Shown here piece by piece: positions 60,959 to 64,000 of a stretch of 64,000 bases of DNA. Source of the DNA: Treponema sp. GTDB taxonomy: Bacteria; Spirochaetota; Spirochaetia; Treponematales; Breznakiellaceae. A program made the translations under genes and the position numbers. The notes beneath the pieces are model-generated. The model was not told the origin of the DNA, did no database searches, and worked only from the letters and a program-made list of their open reading frames with translations. Each line of letters begins with the position of its first letter. The first letter of the stretch is position 1. The DNA lies in NCBI GenBank assembly GCA_009777735.1, contig WRLF01000002.1:124001-188000 (forward strand), in the 5' to 3' direction.

Positions 60959-60987
60959 TTGACCAATCCGGTGTTTTTTGATAAATG
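60959..60987 (+). promoter_or_regulatory. Candidate promoter of prs
   Basis: TTGACC (60959-60964), 17-base spacer, TAAATG (60982-60987), followed by GAGG and ATG 61009. A second -10-like TAAAAT occurs at 60988-60993. Confidence 0.4.
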
Positions 60988-61008
60988 TAAAATGAGGTTT
61001 CTCTTTTG

Positions 61009-62268
61009 ATGTACTCTAATCTGGCGAATCTTGCTGTTATAGCCTGCCCCGGCGGCGAGGTATTTGCCGATAAAGTGATTACCCACCTTGAAAAATTGTG
61101 TTGTAAAAAAAGTAAAAAGGCTGCGGACGACCTTGCCAGGCGTTACAACATGAGCGCCGATACAGTTGTTAAACAGATACAGTTTATTAACGAAATTACA
61201 GCCCGCAAAATGGGTAGAAAAAACACCCAAAAGTTTAAAATTCCGATGAAATTTATCTCTTTTCCCAATAGTGAGATAAAATCGGAAATTCTAGAATCAA
61301 TCCGGGGCAAGGATACATATATTTTCCAGGATGTCGAAAACCGTTATCCTGTGCGTTTTTCAAACCTTGATGAAGGTAAAGCGCTTACCGTCAACGACCA
61401 CCTGATGACACTGTTTGTCACTATTGATGCCGTAAAGCAGGCAGGAGCCCGGCAGATAACGCTGGTACTCCCCAGCTATCCTTATGCCAGGCAGCACAAG
61501 GCAAAGGGCAGGGAAGGGCTTACCGCGGGCCGTATTGGACAAATGTTTGAAAATCTGGGTGTCAGCCGCATTATTTCGCTCGATATACATTCCCGGGACA
61601 TTACGAATTCCTTTACCCGGATGCGGCTTGAGAATCTCCACGCAAGCTATCAGATAATCAAAACGCTTTCGGGCATGGACGGAATCCTCAATGATGACTT
61701 CGTGGTGGTGTCTCCTGACACCGGCGCGGTAGATCGGAATAAATTTTTTGCTTCGGCGCTCACTAAGCCTCTTGCCCTTTTATACAAAGAACGTGACTAT
61801 TCAAAACCCAGCAAGGATGCCGGGGAAAATAATATTTCCCAGATACGGCTGCTGGGTAATGTGAAAGATAAAACAGTGTTTATGGCGGACGATATGCTCG
61901 GTACCGGAGGAACCTTGATAAAGGGAATGAAAATACTCAAAGAACACGGGGCACGCCGGATTATATGCTCAATCAGCCTGCCGCTTTTTTCAGGTAATGC
62001 AGTTTCTTATTTTGATAAGGCATACGATGACGGTCTTTTCTACAGAATAATCGGCACGAATGCGGTTTACCAGGAAGAAGTCATGAATCGTGAATGGTAT
62101 ATCAATGTTAATATCTCAAGCCTCTTTGCTCAGATAATTTCCCGGATACATCAAAACCATTCCATATCAAGCCTTCTTGACAACCGGGAAATCATTAACC
62201 GCCTGCTGGCAGGAGTCGTCAAAGAGCCGGAGCAGCACCCCGAACTGCCTTTTAACAATAACGAATGA
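61009..62268 (+). CDS. prs: Ribose-phosphate pyrophosphokinase (PRPP synthetase), long form
   Basis: The PRPP loop VFMADDMLGTGGTL (about 292-305) and the ATP-binding HKAKGREGLT region (about 160-170) are clear. The protein has 419 residues against the usual 310-320; the extra length lies in the N-terminal 90 residues (a Lys/Cys-rich stretch CCKKSKKAADDLARRYNM) and in the C-terminal tail after INVNISSLFA. Such long forms occur in spirochaetes. The enzyme makes PRPP for nucleotide and amino acid synthesis. The stop overlaps the start of the HAD gene by four bases (ATGA). Confidence 0.92.
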   Translation: MYSNLANLAVIACPGGEVFADKVITHLEKLCCKKSKKAADDLARRYNMSADTVVKQIQFINEITARKMGRKNTQKFKIPMKFISFPNSEIKSEILESIRGKDTYIFQDVENRYPVRFSNLDEGKALTVNDHLMTLFVTIDAVKQAGARQITLVLPSYPYARQHKAKGREGLTAGRIGQMFENLGVSRIISLDIHSRDITNSFTRMRLENLHASYQIIKTLSGMDGILNDDFVVVSPDTGAVDRNKFFASALTKPLALLYKERDYSKPSKDAGENNISQIRLLGNVKDKTVFMADDMLGTGGTLIKGMKILKEHGARRIICSISLPLFSGNAVSYFDKAYDDGLFYRIIGTNAVYQEEVMNREWYINVNISSLFAQIISRIHQNHSISSLLDNREIINRLLAGVVKEPEQHPELPFNNNE

Positions 62269-62915
62269 AAACCTACAACCTTCCCGAACAATGCAATGCA
62301 ATTCTCTTTGATATAGATTCTACTCTGTATACCCATCCCGAATATGCCCGCCTGCAGCTTGATCTTCCGGTCAAAGAGCTTGCCCGTTTGCGGGGAATAT
62401 CGTTTAAAGAGATGAACGATGAAATTGCCCGGTTCAGAGAGGATTGGGCAAGGGAACATGACGGGCAGGTTATCAGTCTTGGAAATATTTTTAAGGCTTT
62501 TGGTATCAGCATTGGAGAAATTGTCAGGTGGCGGGAACAGCTTTTCAATCCTGAGCAATTCCTTGCGGAAGATATGCAGCTCCGTTCCGTACTCAAGGAG
62601 CTTGACTATTCTTGTATTCTGGCAGCAGTAACAAATAACCCCGTATCCGTTGCGGAAAGAACACTTCGCACACTGGGTGTTGAGGATCTGTTTCATGCGA
62701 TTATCGGACTTGACACTTGCGGTGTTTCTAAACCTCACGAAAAACCATTCATGCAGGCGGCGATTCTATGCGGCGCTGTTCCCGAAAACTGCATCTCTGT
62801 AGGTGACCGTTACGATATAGACATTGCCCTGCCGCTGGAACTCGGTATGGGCGGCATCCTGGTTGACGGTGTTAAGGACGTGTATAAAATTCCTGATGTG
62901 CTTTTTGGAGGGTGA
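62265..62915 (+). CDS. HAD-superfamily hydrolase
   Basis: The four HAD motifs are present: FDIDST (Asp16, Asp18), TNNP for motif II (Thr near 124), the KPHEKPF Lys, and VGDRYDIDI for motif IV. The cap region is short and helical (residues about 25-90). The length of 216 residues suits a phosphoglycolate-phosphatase-like enzyme. It overlaps prs by four bases and precedes the diacylglycerol-kinase-like gene, so the three form an operon. The substrate is unknown. Confidence 0.85.
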   Translation: MKTYNLPEQCNAILFDIDSTLYTHPEYARLQLDLPVKELARLRGISFKEMNDEIARFREDWAREHDGQVISLGNIFKAFGISIGEIVRWREQLFNPEQFLAEDMQLRSVLKELDYSCILAAVTNNPVSVAERTLRTLGVEDLFHAIIGLDTCGVSKPHEKPFMQAAILCGAVPENCISVGDRYDIDIALPLELGMGGILVDGVKDVYKIPDVLFGG

Positions 62916-62920
62916 TGATA

Positions 62921-64000
62921 GTGCGGATGGAGTATTTTGCCGAATCGTTAGCTGCAATATGCTCCCGAACCACAGCGGGAACGCCGGATCATGCGGCGAT
63001 GCATCTGCGATGGGCGATTATTTCAAATCCGAATGCGGGGGGCTTTAAATTACGTTCCCGCTGGAAGCAACACCGCCGGGCTCTGGATAAATGCAGGGCA
63101 GCAGCACAGGCAAATCCCCTGCGGGAAGGCGCTGGCCCTGTACAAGCTGCAGCGAATTTATGCACGGTGCCAACTCTGGCTTTGTGCGGCATGATACCAA
63201 CCAACAAACAGGGATCGGCAGCGGATACCGCAAAAGCAATAGTCAGTGAGGCCGAAGTGCATCCCGATTGTTTTTTTCTGATCATTACCGCAGGGGGCGA
63301 CGGTACCAGTCTTGAAGTACTGTCAGTTATGTACCATGCGTCTGAAGCGGTACGCTCCCGGATGGCAGCACTCCGCCTTCCCATGGGAACCGGCAATGAC
63401 GGATCTGATTCCCCGAAACTGGCCAACGCGCTTGATCTTTTGATACAACCGTCACGCATTGTCTTTACGCCGGCCCTGCGGCTGCATACCGCATCGGGCG
63501 GCCCTGCGGAATCCGGCGGTCCATATTTGGCTTTTAACATCCTTTCCATCGGGCTTGACGCTTTTGTAACACACATGACCAATAAAATGAAAGGCAAACT
63601 ACCCGGTGATTTTTACAAATTGTGGGTAGACCTTGCCGCCCTGCTGTATGAACGGCTATATACGGTTGGTATTCTTGGCGTACAGGCATTGGACGAGCAG
63701 GGTACGGAAGTAACATCATTCCGGGAAAAAATTCTCCTGCTTGCCATTGGTGTGTCAGGGTATAGAACTTATGGTTCGCAAAAAAAAATCCTTCCCGACA
63801 AACGCAATGTCTGTGTTATTAAGCAAATGTCCTTGTTCCGCAAACTGGTACTCAAGGAGCTTTTTTCAACCGGAAAGCATGTTTGCAAGCCGGAAGCGAT
63901 TTTATTCAACGCCCATCGTGTGGAAATTTCCGGCGAACACCCGATCCTTGCCCAAATGGACGGCGAGGCAGTCCTCCTGCAATGCGAAGATTTTCCTGCT
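62921..64000 (+). CDS. Diacylglycerol kinase-like protein (3' truncated by the window)
   Basis: The frame is open from GTG 62921 to the end of the window (360 codons). GGAGGG lies 8 bases before GTG, better than for ATG 62927. AIISNPNAGG (about 34-43) and ITAGGDGT (about 125-132) are the phosphate-binding motifs of the DAGK/sphingosine kinase catalytic domain, followed by LPMGTGND. These enzymes phosphorylate diacylglycerol or similar lipids. The C-terminal end lies outside the window. Confidence 0.85.
   Translation, partial: MRMEYFAESLAAICSRTTAGTPDHAAMHLRWAIISNPNAGGFKLRSRWKQHRRALDKCRAAAQANPLREGAGPVQAAANLCTVPTLALCGMIPTNKQGSAADTAKAIVSEAEVHPDCFFLIITAGGDGTSLEVLSVMYHASEAVRSRMAALRLPMGTGNDGSDSPKLANALDLLIQPSRIVFTPALRLHTASGGPAESGGPYLAFNILSIGLDAFVTHMTNKMKGKLPGDFYKLWVDLAALLYERLYTVGILGVQALDEQGTEVTSFREKILLLAIGVSGYRTYGSQKKILPDKRNVCVIKQMSLFRKLVLKELFSTGKHVCKPEAILFNAHRVEISGEHPILAQMDGEAVLLQCEDFPA

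Noticed and set aside
1-64000. tRNA, rRNA or integrase marking an island boundary
   Set aside because: None was recognised by reading; a tRNA-finding program could still detect a missed one.

Overview
The window looks like a piece of a treponeme (Spirochaetota) chromosome, probably a host-associated Treponema. The clues are TpLRR/BspA leucine-rich-repeat surface proteins, a Lon/CarD/IspD/IspF block, CsgG-DUF1566 proteins, many small lipoproteins, a long-form PRPP synthetase, and HD-GYP and PilZ signalling proteins. No rRNA, tRNA, CRISPR array, integrase or classical transposase was recognised.

Layout. 1-5.3 kb: surface and repeat proteins (a BspA protein open at the left edge, a BspA lipoprotein, a WRNG-repeat lipoprotein) and a hairpin cluster. 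5.3-10.4 kb: housekeeping block (lon on minus; carD, ispD, ispF and nth on plus), where carD has a -10 box almost touching its ATG. 10.4-34.9 kb: an accessory region, nearly all on the minus strand and visibly A+T-rich in long stretches. It holds two WYL regulators, two tyrosine phosphatases, four PD-(D/E)XK-type nucleases including a GxxExxY protein, a DUF262/DUF1524 (GmrSD-like) enzyme, an AAA ATPase with a DEDDh exonuclease, a BrnT-like toxin-antitoxin pair, Sel1 and DUF4116 repeat proteins, a protein with FliG-type domains, a two-TM protein and several unknowns. 35-44.8 kb: two lipoproteins, a DNA-repair type radical SAM protein, a TolC-MFP-RND efflux set and an oxidoreductase. 44.9-51.4 kb: pstS, tatD, a CsgG-DUF1566 protein, creD and an HD-GYP-like protein. 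51.5-58.9 kb: a tandem-TetR regulator followed by a second TolC-MFP-RND-PII-like efflux operon. 58.9-64 kb: a CapA-like phosphatase, a PilZ protein, PRPP synthetase, a HAD phosphatase and a diacylglycerol-kinase-like gene open at the right edge.

The main discovery candidate is a local regulon in the accessory region. The same 23-bp interrupted palindrome (half-sites GGTCTATCA and TGATAGACC around five bases) occurs eight times between 12.07 and 32.82 kb. Each copy lies just upstream of a minus-strand operon, and in seven of eight copies the promoter-proximal half lies exactly 7 or 8 bases from a TANNNT -10 hexamer. The eight operons are WYL1-phosphatase, a PD-(D/E)XK nuclease, DUF4116-phosphatase-nuclease, unknown-unknown-DUF262, Sel1-WYL2, the FliG-like protein, an unknown 303-residue protein, and AAA-exonuclease. 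Both WYL regulators sit inside the regulon, so they are the natural candidate regulators. The architecture resembles the promoters used by the WYL activator PafBC (motif, eight bases, TANNNT). I infer a WYL-controlled, probably DNA-damage- or phage-responsive island; this needs experimental proof.

Other notable points are a palindromic repeat captured in frame in the secretion signals of two adjacent efflux genes, a GxxExxY cassette next to an empty short copy of itself, likely ATT and CTG start codons in neighbouring genes, and tiny duplicated Cys-rich proteins.
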